A DNA stretch of 64,000 nt from Pseudobutyrivibrio sp. UBA1225 (lineage in GTDB: Bacteria; Bacillota; Clostridia; Lachnospirales; Lachnospiraceae), in assembly GCA_002309345.1 (NCBI GenBank), contig DBWZ01000091.1, positions 3,183 to 67,182 of the forward strand, given 5' to 3'. A program made the position numbers and the translations under genes. Below, one piece after another: positions 9,713-17,159 of this stretch. The first letter of the stretch is position 1. The number at the start of each line of letters is the position of its first letter. The notes beneath the pieces are model-generated. The model ran no database searches and was not told where the DNA came from. It saw nothing but the letters and a program-made list of their open reading frames with translations.

Positions 9713-10570
9713 CTATCCCCTTTTAAAATTAAAAAAATTCGGAAGTCCGTGTAGTTTATTATAAGCGTTACGTCCATGTTCAGCTTTAGTTTTCGTAGAT
9801 GTGGTAGGTGTGTTAGTTATACTAGATTCACCACTCCTATTTGAATTCGGATAAGGACCACTAAAACGGGCTTGTTCGGGAGAATTCAAAATTGGATTTT
9901 CTTTAATATGCTTTGGCATAAGGCCTCGGCGCATATCCTCATGTATTGCCGTAAGAGCTTCATTATCCTTCATTAAATCAAGAATTTCTTTTCTATACTT
10001 AATGGAAGTTAAGCCTTTTTGGGATACCTTTTTTCTTAAGTGCTTGTATCTATCACTAAATTTGTCCATGAGTGCGATATCTGAGGAATAAATGCGGCTA
10101 TTTGTGTCTGTTTGAGTTATATCAAAAGTTTGATATGTATTAGCTATTGAGTTTGATAGAGTTATATTTTTACTTATTAACTCCTTAAAAGTTTCAGTTA
10201 GATGATTAATAGTCATATTTCTTACTTTTTTGAGTCCAATATTGTTGTTTATTAATGTTGTTAATTTATTTGCTAACTCTACATCGTTAAATTCTTTGTT
10301 ATTTAAATTGTCTAGTGATTTATTATAGCGTTTATATTCTCGAATATAATCTTTTAACGTGTTATGTAAATTCGCATTATCGTTTTTATGATACATTTCA
10401 AGGATTCTAATGTTTGCTATAATGCCTTTTAGTAATTTAATATTTTCCTCGCATTTTTCTATACAGTCTTTCTTAGGATTACTTTGTATAATACTGTCGT
10501 CGGATCCCGCTACAATTATAGAATTTAAGAATTCCCTATCATCTTCATGCATATTATTTGGTTTTGGCAT
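9713..10570 (-). CDS. Cassette-family protein 1 (unrecognised family, helical)
   Basis: A 285-residue protein of no family I recognise. Residues about 30-215 are predicted helical, with coiled-coil character and many Asn/Lys. They are followed by a disordered linker holding GPYPNSN (238-244) and a short basic-aromatic end (NFFNFKRG). No signal peptide or membrane helix is seen. GGAGG lies 9 bases before the ATG. The leader closely resembles that of 10936-11991, and the terminator is identical to the one behind that gene. The 16 bases at 9845-9860 that encode part of the GPYPN motif recur exactly at 23654-23669 in another member. AT-rich compared with neighbours. Function unknown. Confidence 0.8.
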   Translation of the reverse strand: MPKPNNMHEDDREFLNSIIVAGSDDSIIQSNPKKDCIEKCEENIKLLKGIIANIRILEMYHKNDNANLHNTLKDYIREYKRYNKSLDNLNNKEFNDVELANKLTTLINNNIGLKKVRNMTINHLTETFKELISKNITLSNSIANTYQTFDITQTDTNSRIYSSDIALMDKFSDRYKHLRKKVSQKGLTSIKYRKEILDLMKDNEALTAIHEDMRRGLMPKHIKENPILNSPEQARFSGPYPNSNRSGESSITNTPTTSTKTKAEHGRNAYNKLHGLPNFFNFKRG

Positions 10571-10710
10571 TTTTCTTTACCTCCGTTACTTATTAGTTAT
10601 TTATACGTTCCCGTAGAAAGCATATCCACCTGCATCAACTCTTAGCTAGAATAGCTAGTATATTGATATAGATTTTTAAATACGCAGTGTAAGTGCCTTC
10701 TACATTTACT

Positions 10711-10739
10711 AATCAATAAAATGCTTCTACTTTTTTCCA
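10711..10739 (-). promoter_or_regulatory. Shared cassette promoter element
   Basis: On the minus strand TGGAAAAAAG is followed by TTTTATTGATTA, with the TTGAT starting 23 bases after the TGG. An AAAATTTTTTTT tract lies upstream. The same arrangement precedes five other family genes. Confidence 0.65.
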
Positions 10740-10841
10740 TTTTTAGAAAAAAAATTTTAGTTTCACCCAAAAAGATCTGATTTTTTTGCAAGAAGTTAAT
10801 TGTTATGGTTTAGCATGGCTTGAAATTTGGGACAAACAGAA

Positions 10842-10870
10842 CAAGGCTGCCGCATTTCGCGGCAGCCTTG
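10842..10870. terminator. Bidirectional hairpin terminator, copy 2
   Basis: CAAGGCTGCCGC pairs with GCGGCAGCCTTG around an ATTTC loop. The core is identical to the terminator at 9657-9683. It ends the minus-strand operon 13087 to 10936. Confidence 0.85.
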
Positions 10871-10935
10871 TGGGTTATATATACTTGTCTTTATTCTTTA
10901 TGCGTTGCAATTTCTTTACAAATTATTTAAAAACC

Positions 10936-11991
10936 TTAACCATTGCCTCTACGCATATTAGCAAGACGGGTATTAGCGTTGTTTTGTGTGCGAGTATTTC
11001 CCATCATAGGTAAAGGATTCGTAGGATTGAGGTTGTTATAAGGTGAATTTTGATATGAATCACCGCAATTTTGTCTTGTCCAATCAGGATTGAGTTGTTT
11101 ATTTAGACTATTAAACTCATCATCAGCTTTCTGATAATCGCTTTTTAACGCTTCATTAACATCAATCCAGGATTGTGCTACAAGTGGATCGAATTTTTTA
11201 TTGTCGCCTGCCCTATAAATCTGTTTTTCATGTTGCTTATATTGGTTTAAATATTCTTTGGCTTCTTTTGTGAATGTTGAACTAGTAGTATACATTAGTC
11301 TTCTGTCCATTTCTTGGTTAATGGAAAGAATATCCTTGGCTAGGTTTATACATTGTCTGCAATAATACAAACATATAATTTGGTTAATATCGTTAGAATA
11401 AATGTCTTTGATTTTGCGAAAAGAGTAAGGATATATTTCATTGCGGAACTCTTTATCGTCATTAGTGTCGTAGACCATAGTATGTTGGGGTAAACTATAT
11501 AAATAATCTAGTTTATTATTTAATTCTACGCAATCTTCATCTACCATGCGATAATATGACTCATATTTATCTATTTTTTTTACTATCAAATCCTTACAAA
11601 CGTTATAGAAAAACGTTTTTTCATGGGAAAAATCATTTTTATATTCATCTATCTTATCACGAAATTTTTCTGTTCTATCAAGCAGCATTTCGTATTCTTT
11701 TTTTAAAGATTCTACATCTCGTTTTTCTACACCTTGCTTATCTTTATTTGGAGATATTATTTCAATATTATTAACTCCTTGAATCATAAAACTTTTCGAG
11801 TTGTCTTCTGAATAGCTCTCATCTATTATGAGTGTTTTATCAAAATATTCCTCAAAAGGCTCCTTACTATGATTGCTTGTTGAAGTGCTTGCTTCGTTAC
11901 GCTTGTCATTTAAATTGTTATTTGTAATGCTTGTTGAAGTGCTTGCTTCGTTACGTGGGTCATTTTGTAAATTGAAATTTCTGTTTAACAT
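10936..11991 (-). CDS. Cassette-family protein 2 (unrecognised family)
   Basis: A 351-residue protein. The N-terminus has two copies of RNEASTSTS, encoded by a perfect 27-base direct repeat. Residues about 95-290 are helical/coiled coil with Tyr and Asn. A disordered end contains SPYNNLNP (from 316) and finishes MRRGNG. No signal peptide or membrane helix is seen. It starts 25 bases after the stop of 12017-13087 and shares that gene's promoter. GGAGG lies 9 bases before the ATG. Function unknown; grouped with the other members by layout, composition and shared flanks rather than by strong overall sequence identity. Confidence 0.75.
   Translation of the reverse strand: MLNRNFNLQNDPRNEASTSTSITNNNLNDKRNEASTSTSNHSKEPFEEYFDKTLIIDESYSEDNSKSFMIQGVNNIEIISPNKDKQGVEKRDVESLKKEYEMLLDRTEKFRDKIDEYKNDFSHEKTFFYNVCKDLIVKKIDKYESYYRMVDEDCVELNNKLDYLYSLPQHTMVYDTNDDKEFRNEIYPYSFRKIKDIYSNDINQIICLYYCRQCINLAKDILSINQEMDRRLMYTTSSTFTKEAKEYLNQYKQHEKQIYRAGDNKKFDPLVAQSWIDVNEALKSDYQKADDEFNSLNKQLNPDWTRQNCGDSYQNSPYNNLNPTNPLPMMGNTRTQNNANTRLANMRRGNG
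11875..11955 (-). repeat. Two perfect 27-base direct repeats inside a coding region
   Basis: The copies are 11875-11901 and 11929-11955, 54 bases apart. They encode RNEASTSTS plus one or two following Ser/Asn residues near the protein N-terminus. Copy-number change by slippage would stay in frame. Confidence 0.85.
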
Positions 11992-12016
11992 TTTCTTTTC
12001 CTCCGTTACTTATTAA

Positions 12017-13087
12017 TTATTTAAAATACTGTCGTTTTTTATTGAATTTAATCGTTGGTTTATGTTTTTTACTTATGGGTTCGCGATTTTCAGGCAAATC
12101 TTTATATTTATTAATTTGATAATTTCGAACTCCATTTATATCCTGAGTAATCTTTATACGGTTATCGAGCTCTTTTACTATATTGCTATATTTATTCACG
12201 ATGCCACTAAGTTCTTCTCCCCTTATTTTCATGTCAAATAGCAATTGTTCTTTTCTATTTAAATCTACTTCGTTATAATTGTCTATTTCTCTAGGATTTA
12301 ATCGTATGTTTTCTAACTGTTCGCAAATTTTTATGATATTTACAAATGTATTTCTGTAGTAAGAATAATTAAATTTTGGTTCATATACTGCATTCTTTAT
12401 GTGGTGACTATTAATTATCGCCAAAGCGTGGTTTGCTATAAGTTTTGTAACATATGTTAGCTCTAAAATTTCGGCTTGATTATCAAATATAGTTGACTTT
12501 AATTTATTCTCACATTCTCCAAGATATTTATTTATGCGGGTATTGCTAGGGATGGAATCAATCCAATCTTGTATATCATTAATATCTTTTACGTATTCAC
12601 GAGTCTTTTGCTCCGAAAGGCCATCGTGTAATCTAGAATAATTTTCCATGGCGCTCATAGTTTTTTCAATCATATCTTGGATATATATTAACTTGTCATA
12701 AATAGTTGATATTCTTTTTTTTACGTGGTTTACAAATTCTATATTGCGATCGTTTACAACCCAAGTGTCATCCATATAATTTAATACTTTATAAGAAAAG
12801 TCTATTCTTTTAGAAACATTACTTCTGATAAGTTTCAAAGTGTTTTCAGTGCTGTTAGCTCGTTGCATTGGTGTGATATTAGGTTGTTCTATGTTAAAAA
12901 CTCTACCAACAGGTTGATTTGAGCTAGTAGTTCCTTCAGCATTAACATTTAAACTGTCAACACGCTCCAAGTTTTCAGAAGTTGAAGGTGTGTGTTCCCT
13001 GGAAAAGTTGACATTAGAATTTATAGACTCTTCAAGCTTTGCTATTGAATCATCTAAATCTGTGGTATTTATAAAACTTTGATCCAT
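12017..13087 (-). CDS. Cassette-family protein 3 (unrecognised family)
   Basis: A 356-residue protein: a disordered N-terminus (about 1-80, Ser/Asn/Thr-rich), a long helical region (about 85-330) and a strongly basic tail ending KFNKKRQYFK. No signal peptide or membrane helix is seen. AAAGGAA lies before the ATG. It is the first gene of a two-gene minus-strand operon and carries the shared promoter element at 13148-13176. It lacks a clear copy of the PYxN motif; RNYQINKY near the end may be a degenerate one. Function unknown. Confidence 0.75.
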   Translation of the reverse strand: MDQSFINTTDLDDSIAKLEESINSNVNFSREHTPSTSENLERVDSLNVNAEGTTSSNQPVGRVFNIEQPNITPMQRANSTENTLKLIRSNVSKRIDFSYKVLNYMDDTWVVNDRNIEFVNHVKKRISTIYDKLIYIQDMIEKTMSAMENYSRLHDGLSEQKTREYVKDINDIQDWIDSIPSNTRINKYLGECENKLKSTIFDNQAEILELTYVTKLIANHALAIINSHHIKNAVYEPKFNYSYYRNTFVNIIKICEQLENIRLNPREIDNYNEVDLNRKEQLLFDMKIRGEELSGIVNKYSNIVKELDNRIKITQDINGVRNYQINKYKDLPENREPISKKHKPTIKFNKKRQYFK

Positions 13088-13147
13088 TATTTTAATTCCT
13101 TTCTTATTCCTTTAAATTGTTTTACTTTACTATCTCCTTCATTTCAT

Positions 13148-13176
13148 ATATCAAAAAAAATTTTTATTTTTTTCCA
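13148..13176 (-). promoter_or_regulatory. Shared cassette promoter element
   Basis: On the minus strand TGGAAAAAAA is followed by TTTTGATATA, the TTGATA starting 22 bases after the TGG. A further AAAATTTTTT tract lies upstream. The start codon follows about 60 bases downstream. Confidence 0.65.
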
Positions 13177-13292
13177 TTTCAATTAAAAAATTTTTAAAAT
13201 GCACAAATTATTTGTTAGTACAGCCACGAAATATATTTAGCGTGTCGATATTTGTGGATTAGAAATTAGTTTGAGAACTGTTGAACTTGGAA

Positions 13293-13498
13293 AAGTATTA
13301 CTAATATGGAAATCCTAGGTAGAGTAATACTTCCGTGTTCACAAACACCAAAAAAACAGCCTAAATGTGACGGGAAAAGTATTACTAATGCAAAAATTTA
13401 GAGAAAGTAATACTTGAGATGAGTCAAAAATCGATGATATTGATGAAAATTCACAAAATAAGTATTAGTAGCCCCCGAAATAGCAAAAAGTAATACTT
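13293..13498. repeat. Three tandemly spaced inverted-repeat units (AAGTATTACT / AGTAATACTT)
   Basis: Units lie at 13293-13332, 13377-13415 and 13460-13498, spaced about 83 bases apart. In the first two, AAGTATTACT is followed 19-20 bases later by its complement AGTAATACTT. In the third the left arm is degenerate (AAGTATTAGTA). No coding potential is evident. Each could fold as a hairpin or bind a dimeric regulator. Confidence 0.7.
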
Positions 13499-13515
13499 TT
13501 ACGGATTTGAACAGC

Positions 13516-13735
13516 CCCAAATCCTCCAAAATCTTCCCAAGCTTTCCACCACCCAAATCCTCCAAAATCTTCCCAAGCTACCCTCCACCCAAAGCATATC
13601 CCCAAATCTCCCCAACCATCTACACACTGTATCCCCAAAAATCCCCCAAGCTACCCTCCACCCAAAGCATCCCCAAATGTCCCCAACCATCTACACACTG
13701 TATCCCCAAAAATCCCCCAAGCCCTCCTACACACA
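13516..13735. repeat. C-rich (plus) / G-rich (minus) imperfect tandem repeats
   Basis: A 36-base unit starting CCCAAATCCTCC occurs twice (13516, 13552). It is followed by a unit of about 72 bases that starts AGCTACCCTCCACCC and occurs twice (13576, 13649). The plus strand is almost free of G; the minus strand carries many GGG, GGGG and GGGGG runs that could form quadruplexes. A plus-strand reading frame (13507-13758) exists but is low-complexity and has no ribosome binding site. Confidence 0.8.
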
Positions 13736-13876
13736 ATGTATTCCAAAATCCCCTCTAAAGTGCTAGAATACAGTTAGTAGCGGGGAGATAATGGTTTTCT
13801 ATTTCATGAAAAAGTGGGCTAGTACAATACTAGATTTTCTGGGAGAAAATCAAAACAATATTGATGGAGGGGTAAT

Positions 13877-14731
13877 ATGAGAAAAATTCACTTCAAAAGG
13901 GTTATAGCAACCTTAGCATGTCTCTTTTTCGGGATAGGTTTATTCCCAGCACTACCAGCTAAAGCAGCAGCAAATGTTGATTTACAGGCTTGTTCGCAGG
14001 TCTTTGATTGCAATTATTATGCTGCAATGTATCCAGATGTGGCTGCATCTGAGAACGGAAGTCCTTTAGGGCTTTTGAATCATTACATTTATTTTGGAAT
14101 AAATGAGGGCAGAAATCCTAGCGCATCCTTCAATGCGACAGATTATATGCTCAAGAATCCAGATCTTAAGGCCGTTTACGGCGACAATCTATTGGCTTAT
14201 GTTCATCACTACGTATCAGCCGGCAAGGCAGAAGGTCGTGACGCTACACCTTCAGTGGGCGCAGAGCTTGCAGCTCCACAAAGCTACACATTGCTAGGTA
14301 CTTATGCTACTGAGTATGATGCGGCAGCTGCTAGAGCCAAGAACATTGCACTTGCATCTAGCTTTGTAAATGGAACAGTGGTTGCTCCAGGTGGCACATT
14401 CTCTGCAACTAGAGCAATTGGACCACGTAGCGTTTCAAGAGGATACGTTGAGGCGCCAGTCTTTATTAACAAGCAGCACTCCAAAGGAATAGGTGGAGGT
14501 GTTTGCCAGGTTTCTTCTACTATATACGCAGCATCAAAGATGGCAGGTATCAAGGCTTCAGAAAGACATCCACATTCATTGCCAGTCAACTACTTACCAC
14601 CAGGATGGGATGCAACAATCTCAGGAAGCTCTTTAGATATGAAGTTCAAGAATCCATATAACAAGAATCTTATCGTTTATATCACTGCAAATAATGGTGT
14701 GTTGACAGCTGCGTTATACTTGCAAAATTAA
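13877..14731 (+). CDS. Secreted VanW-domain protein with two N-terminal YPDV/HYxxxG repeats
   Basis: A 284-residue protein with a signal peptide (about residues 1-31, ending LPAKAAA). Next come two repeats of the surface-protein type with YPDV or NPDL, followed by HYxxxGxxEGR (about 40-120). The C-terminal VanW-like domain (about 150-284) has the typical GGTFS, GGGVCQVSSTIY and HPHSLPV stretches. VanW domains occur in wall-associated proteins; their reaction is not established. GGAGGGG lies 6 bases before the ATG. The protein probably acts in or on the cell wall. Confidence 0.85.
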   Translation: MRKIHFKRVIATLACLFFGIGLFPALPAKAAANVDLQACSQVFDCNYYAAMYPDVAASENGSPLGLLNHYIYFGINEGRNPSASFNATDYMLKNPDLKAVYGDNLLAYVHHYVSAGKAEGRDATPSVGAELAAPQSYTLLGTYATEYDAAAARAKNIALASSFVNGTVVAPGGTFSATRAIGPRSVSRGYVEAPVFINKQHSKGIGGGVCQVSSTIYAASKMAGIKASERHPHSLPVNYLPPGWDATISGSSLDMKFKNPYNKNLIVYITANNGVLTAALYLQN

Positions 14732-14767
14732 ATCGTGGTTTATGTGGTTATGTAACGAAAATAATGC

Positions 14768-14773
14768 TATAAT
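14768..14773 (+). promoter_or_regulatory. Extended -10 promoter (TGCTATAAT)
   Basis: TATAAT preceded by TGC, about 104 bases before the TTG start of the diguanylate cyclase. No good -35 is visible, as is usual for extended -10 promoters. Confidence 0.5.
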
Positions 14774-14876
14774 CTATTTAAGAAGAGTCTCAAATAAGAG
14801 TTGCTTCTAAAATGATATATAAACTCTCTTATAGAGAACAAAGAAGTTACAATATAGTTCTTAATGGAGTAATAGT

Positions 14877-16484
14877 TTGGAAGAAGTATATAGCAAACAA
14901 TCACCAGAGGTGGTTGACCTTATCAACAGAATAAATGAAACACGCAAGGTGGATAATGCCAAACACCTTGATTTAGCATGTGATTTGTTTGATCTGGCAC
15001 AGGAAAAGGGCAACGAAGATCTCAAGGATTATGCCAGCTGTGTGTTAGGTGATGCCAGTTGTCAAAATCAGGATTTCTCTCAGGCTTTATACTACCTTTC
15101 TTCTGGAATTACAGGTTTAGTCAAGACTGACGAATACCAGCTTATATGTCGATGCTACAATGAGCTAGGTATTATATACCATAGCATGGGCAACTTCATT
15201 ACCAGTGAAGAAAGCTACATCAACTGTATTGATATAGCAAGAGCGCATCGTCTCTATGTTGAAGAGGCTATAGCTTGTGCAAATTTTGCCACACTTTGTG
15301 AAGAAATGGACGCTTTTCAGGATTCTATCGAATATCACTATCGCGGCATCGAGTGTTGTGGTTTCATAGAGGACCCAGAGGTCAAAGCAGATTTGTTAAT
15401 TGGAGAGTATGCTCTCATTTCAAAGGTCTATGTCGTTCAAGATAAAATTGACAATGCTGAATATGTTATCGAAGAGATGGAACGTCTCATATCAGAGCAT
15501 CCAGAATTTGATAAAGACATTGATGTAAATATTGCCAGATGGTATTATCACAGGGCTTGTGGCAATGTCGATTTGGCAAGCAAATACAAGGCTAATTGTA
15601 TTGAGGCTTTTTATCAATTCGAAGATTTCGTCATAAACTTTGATGAGACTTTAGCTTTGGTTAGCATGATGCTTTCAGACGAAGAATACGAAGAACTCGA
15701 AAAAATCTTCAAGCACATTGATTCTCAAGAGCTTGATGACGAAATGATTAATCTTCGTCTTCATTTTGAAAAATACAAGATTGTTATGTATGAAAAACGT
15801 GGTCAAAAGAAGCATATGATGGAATGTGCCTACAAATATTTCCAGTACCACTCAAAGCAGTCTGAGGACAACAAAAAATCCTTTACAACCACACTTAGAC
15901 TTAGGGCTGAACTTGTGCAGCAAAAGACTCGCAATATGTTCTTATCTGCGGCAGCTGAGACCGATCCGCTCACAGGAATAGCCAACAGATTCAAGGTTAA
16001 CACTGTAATCGACGAGCTATTTACATGGGCAAACAACGAGGGTAAGAGCTTAGGTGTTGAGATGATGGATATCGACTATTTCAAAGATGTCAACGACACA
16101 TACGGTCATGCTAAGGGTGACGAGGTGCTCAAAGAATTGGGTAATATCCTTAGAAGGGTCGAGGATGAAAAAGTATTCGTAGCAAGATATGGCGGAGACG
16201 AATTCATCCTATACTATTACGACATGTCGGATGAAGAGATAATCGAAGTAGCCAGATTTATCCGCGAATCTATGGAACAAGTTGGTGAAGATCTAGGAAT
16301 AGGCAAGCTTACTGTTTCGCAAGGGATAGTCAATCATTTGCCAAGACAGATGAGCAGAGCGTGGGATTACTTGAATGCAGCTGATTTGGCATTGTATTTT
16401 GTAAAGAACCATGGCAAGGCAAACGCAAGACTGATTCATCGTGCGACAGATATTCAAACTCAAGAATGGAAGAAAGTTTTTTGA
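14877..16484 (+). CDS. TPR-repeat diguanylate cyclase (GGDEF)
   Basis: A 535-residue cytoplasmic protein. Residues about 1-350 are tetratricopeptide-like helical repeats, and the C-terminal GGDEF domain begins near TDPLTGIANR. The active-site motif RYGGDEF is intact (GGDEF at 439-443), so it should make cyclic di-GMP. The RxxD inhibitory site expected five residues before GGDEF is absent. No membrane helix is seen, so the TPR part is probably the protein-binding sensor. Start is TTG with GGAG 9 bases upstream; no better ATG is near. Monocistronic behind an extended -10 promoter. Confidence 0.92.
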   Translation: MEEVYSKQSPEVVDLINRINETRKVDNAKHLDLACDLFDLAQEKGNEDLKDYASCVLGDASCQNQDFSQALYYLSSGITGLVKTDEYQLICRCYNELGIIYHSMGNFITSEESYINCIDIARAHRLYVEEAIACANFATLCEEMDAFQDSIEYHYRGIECCGFIEDPEVKADLLIGEYALISKVYVVQDKIDNAEYVIEEMERLISEHPEFDKDIDVNIARWYYHRACGNVDLASKYKANCIEAFYQFEDFVINFDETLALVSMMLSDEEYEELEKIFKHIDSQELDDEMINLRLHFEKYKIVMYEKRGQKKHMMECAYKYFQYHSKQSEDNKKSFTTTLRLRAELVQQKTRNMFLSAAAETDPLTGIANRFKVNTVIDELFTWANNEGKSLGVEMMDIDYFKDVNDTYGHAKGDEVLKELGNILRRVEDEKVFVARYGGDEFILYYYDMSDEEIIEVARFIRESMEQVGEDLGIGKLTVSQGIVNHLPRQMSRAWDYLNAADLALYFVKNHGKANARLIHRATDIQTQEWKKVF

Positions 16485-16524
16485 CACTTTCTTCATTATA
16501 TTTTAAAATAAATAAAGACTTATA

Positions 16525-16554
16525 ATTGGCAGAAGACAAAGGTCTTCTGTCAAT
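16525..16554. terminator. Hairpin between the GGDEF and thymidine kinase genes
   Basis: ATTGGCAGAAGAC pairs with GTCTTCTGTCAAT (one mismatch) around an AAAG loop. No long T-run follows, so it may be an attenuator or mRNA-stabilising hairpin instead of a strong terminator. The thymidine kinase ATG is 20 bases downstream. Confidence 0.5.
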
Positions 16555-16574
16555 TTATGTAAAGGGGTTAATAA

Positions 16575-17147
16575 ATGGCAAAGTTGTATTTTTATTATGG
16601 CGCGATGGGTTCATCCAAAACAGCCAATGCTCTGATGACTCATTTCAACTACGAAGAGGTTGGACAGAATGCGCTTTTGGTCAAGCCAGAGATGGATACT
16701 AGATTCGGCGAGCGCGTGGTTCGATCTAGGATTGGCTTGGAGCACGAATGCGTTTTTTTAGAGGATTTAGTGCAGATGCCCGAGGATGAAATCAAGAAAT
16801 ACGATTGCATCATCGTTGACGAGGTACAGTTCGCAACCCCTGAGCAGGTAGATTATCTATCTGACATTGTTGATTTTATGGATGTGCCAGTGGTAGCTTA
16901 CGGTCTTAGAACAGATTTCATGAACAAGCTGTTTCCAGGCTCAGAGCGATTGATAGCTATCGCTGATGTAATACATGAGGTTAAGACGGTTTGCTGGTGT
17001 GGTCGCAAGGCCACCTGCAACACTAGATACAACGAAAACGGGGTTGTGCGTTCTGGTCCACAGGTTATGCTGGGTGCAAACGATTCTTACGTGGCGCTTT
17101 GCCGCAAGCATTTTAAATTAGGGCAGCTTGCCCCGGATGAAAAATAG
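16575..17147 (+). CDS. tdk: Thymidine kinase (type II)
   Basis: A 190-residue enzyme that phosphorylates thymidine to dTMP in nucleotide salvage. The P-loop GAMGSSKT (residues 9-16), the DEVQF motif and the zinc-binding CWCG ... C stretch are all present. Length is normal for the family. AGGGG lies before the ATG. The next gene begins 12 bases after the stop, so the kinase may be co-transcribed with the membrane protein downstream. Confidence 0.95.
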   Translation: MAKLYFYYGAMGSSKTANALMTHFNYEEVGQNALLVKPEMDTRFGERVVRSRIGLEHECVFLEDLVQMPEDEIKKYDCIIVDEVQFATPEQVDYLSDIVDFMDVPVVAYGLRTDFMNKLFPGSERLIAIADVIHEVKTVCWCGRKATCNTRYNENGVVRSGPQVMLGANDSYVALCRKHFKLGQLAPDEK

Positions 17148-17159
17148 AAAGGCTTTCCG

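Larger units (their letters stand above)
10571..10935. other. 365-base gap: leader of gene 9713-10570 and end of the next unit
   Basis: The gap holds the 5' leader of the minus-strand gene 9713-10570, its promoter-like element (10711-10739) and, to the right, the terminator (10842-10870) of the operon 10936-13087. No further gene is supported. Confidence 0.6.

Noticed and set aside
13293..13498. CRISPR array
   Set aside because: The repeated units are inverted repeats of about 10 bases with degenerate copies. They are not uniform 25-37 base direct repeats, and no cas gene is nearby.
13507..13758. Plus-strand Pro/Ser/Lys-rich open frame over the C-rich repeats
   Set aside because: It is open only because the repeat lacks stop codons in that frame. 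It has no Shine-Dalgarno sequence and low complexity.
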